Source: Actinomycetota bacterium
GTDB taxonomy: Bacteria > Desulfobacterota > Deferrimicrobia > Deferrimicrobiales > Deferrimicrobiaceae
DNA: 6,282 bases
Direction of reading: 5' to 3'
NCBI GenBank assembly: GCA_016844415.1
Contig: JAENIX010000056.1
Location: 1-6,282 of the forward strand
A program made the translations under genes and the position numbers. The stretch's first letter is position 1, and each line of letters opens with the position of its first letter. Below the pieces are notes generated by a model. It worked only from the letters and a program-made list of their open reading frames with translations, was not told where the DNA came from and did no database searches. Shown here one piece after another: positions 5,574 through 6,282 of this stretch.

Positions 5574-5677
5574 GGAAAAAATAAAACCCTTTCTCATTCC
5601 TTTACGAAGCCTATTAGGAACGCGTGTTTTGCCTTTTTGATTGCTTTGCATATTTATCGGTGGGAAAAGAGTCAAGA

Positions 5678-6282
5678 ATGAAGAAACTCATCCTTCTGGC
5701 TTCCCTCTGCATTCTTGTTTCCACAACGTCATACGCATCCGAGGCTTTATACGAACAGAAAATGACCAGGGGTGTCGTCGAGATCGAGGGAGGGAATTTC
5801 CCGAAAGCCGCCGCCGAGTTCCGGGCCGCGCTCAAGGAAAAACCGGACGATCCCGCTGCTACGCTCTACCTGGGGATCGCGCTCTCGCGGATCGGGGACA
5901 AGGAAGCCGAGGCTTCCCTCAACAGGGCGCTCGTCCTTTCTCCGGAGGACCCCAGGACCAACCTTGAACTCGGCATCTATTATTTCCGCATGGACCAGCG
6001 CGATGAGTCGACGGAGTATTTCGAAAAGACGATCCGCCTCGCCCCCGGCACCGAATTATCGGGAAAAGCGTCTGAATATCTTAACGCTAAAAAGGAGAAA
6101 AAGGCCGCGAAACGCTGGTCGCTGGGGGTGACCGCAGGAGGACAGTACGACACCAACGTGGTCCTGACCCCGGATGGAGCTTCTCTTCCGCAGGGGGTGT
6201 CGCAGAAGTCGGACTGGCGAGGCATCGCCCTGCTGCGCGGCAGGTACACTCTTCCCGGAGAAAGGACGGAAGGGTCCGTCGG
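5678..6282 (+). CDS. Secreted TPR-repeat protein leading into a probable outer-membrane barrel (3' end outside window)
   Basis: The frame stays open to the window edge (201 codons), so the gene is truncated on the right. It begins with a clear Sec signal peptide, MKKLILLASLCILVSTTSYA, with likely cleavage after residue 20. Three consecutive TPR units follow at about 31-58, 59-91 and 92-124, with the usual pattern (FPKAAAEFRAALKEKPDD; LGIALSRIGDKEAEASLNRAL; LGIYYFRMDQRDESTEYFEKTIRLAP). A basic linker (KKEKKAAKRW, 138-147) leads to SLGVTAGGQYDTNVVL (148-163), which looks like the first strand of an outer-membrane barrel; similar Y-D-x-N-V strands follow TPR regions in some surface-assembly and exopolysaccharide-export proteins. 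The product is probably periplasmic with an outer-membrane C-terminus. The Shine-Dalgarno is weak (AAGAG-like). It is 231 bp from the previous gene, so probably a separate transcription unit. The TPR call is firm; the barrel is inferred. Confidence 0.85.
   Translation, partial: MKKLILLASLCILVSTTSYASEALYEQKMTRGVVEIEGGNFPKAAAEFRAALKEKPDDPAATLYLGIALSRIGDKEAEASLNRALVLSPEDPRTNLELGIYYFRMDQRDESTEYFEKTIRLAPGTELSGKASEYLNAKKEKKAAKRWSLGVTAGGQYDTNVVLTPDGASLPQGVSQKSDWRGIALLRGRYTLPGERTEGSV

Larger units (their letters stand above)
5447..5677 (+). other. Intergenic region without a gene
   Basis: These 231 bases contain no supportable coding sequence. They hold a hairpin just after the flavoprotein stop (5457-5487), two copies of a 10-bp direct repeat (5490-5499 and 5523-5532), an A8 run (5531-5538), a second hairpin (5552-5573) and an AT-rich stretch before the final gene. 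A weak promoter candidate for that gene is TTGCCT (5629-5634), 16 bp, TATTTA (5651-5656). Confidence 0.55.

Noticed and set aside
5552..5585. Intrinsic terminator at the CCGGCA/TGCCGG hairpin
   Set aside because: The tract following the stem on the plus strand is A-rich, and the minus-strand T-run is too distant.
1..6282. CRISPR array, insertion sequence or transposase
   Set aside because: No regularly spaced repeats, terminal inverted repeats or transposase-like frames were seen.

Overview
The window reads as chromosome from a GC-rich Gram-negative bacterium. The genes at both ends and the two long central genes are roughly 55-68% G+C in the stretches counted by hand. A textbook sigma-54 promoter, a MscS channel fused to a cyclic-nucleotide-binding domain, and a TPR protein with a signal peptide that appears to lead into an outer-membrane barrel would all suit a Desulfuromonadales/Geobacter-like lineage (former Deltaproteobacteria). 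That placement is inference and was not tested by any search.

Layout. Bases 3-1102 are housekeeping: the 3' part of RNase PH (rph), overlapping by 4 nt the start of an ITP/XTP pyrophosphatase gene (rdgB). Next comes tRNA-Pro(UGG), 1145-1221, with its own sigma-70-type promoter whose -35 box begins at the first base of the rdgB stop codon. Composition then drops (about 32% G+C over 1241-1300) in an intergenic region carrying a consensus-perfect sigma-54 promoter at 1387-1402. This promoter faces two small paralogous genes (1492-1728 and 1807-2076) that share a PxGxxVERRKKxRxxNxxGxxxxARxxF core and which I cannot assign to a characterised family.

Bases 2182-5446 hold two genes 25 bp apart, both ending in a cyclic-nucleotide-binding domain: a MscS/bCNG-type channel (493 aa) and a geranylgeranyl-reductase-like flavoprotein (585 aa). 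A 231-bp gap follows, with a hairpin and a pair of direct repeats. The window ends inside a gene for a secreted TPR protein (from 5678).

How they may work together. All four central genes point the same way and no convincing terminator was seen between them, so a sigma-54 transcript could cover the small paralogues, the channel and the flavoprotein. The channel and flavoprotein would then respond to the same second messenger (cAMP, cGMP or a relative): one by ion flux, the other by redox chemistry, perhaps saturation of an isoprenoid chain on a quinone or lipid. This joint module is the most interesting hypothesis here. It rests on domain recognition and gene order, not on experiment.
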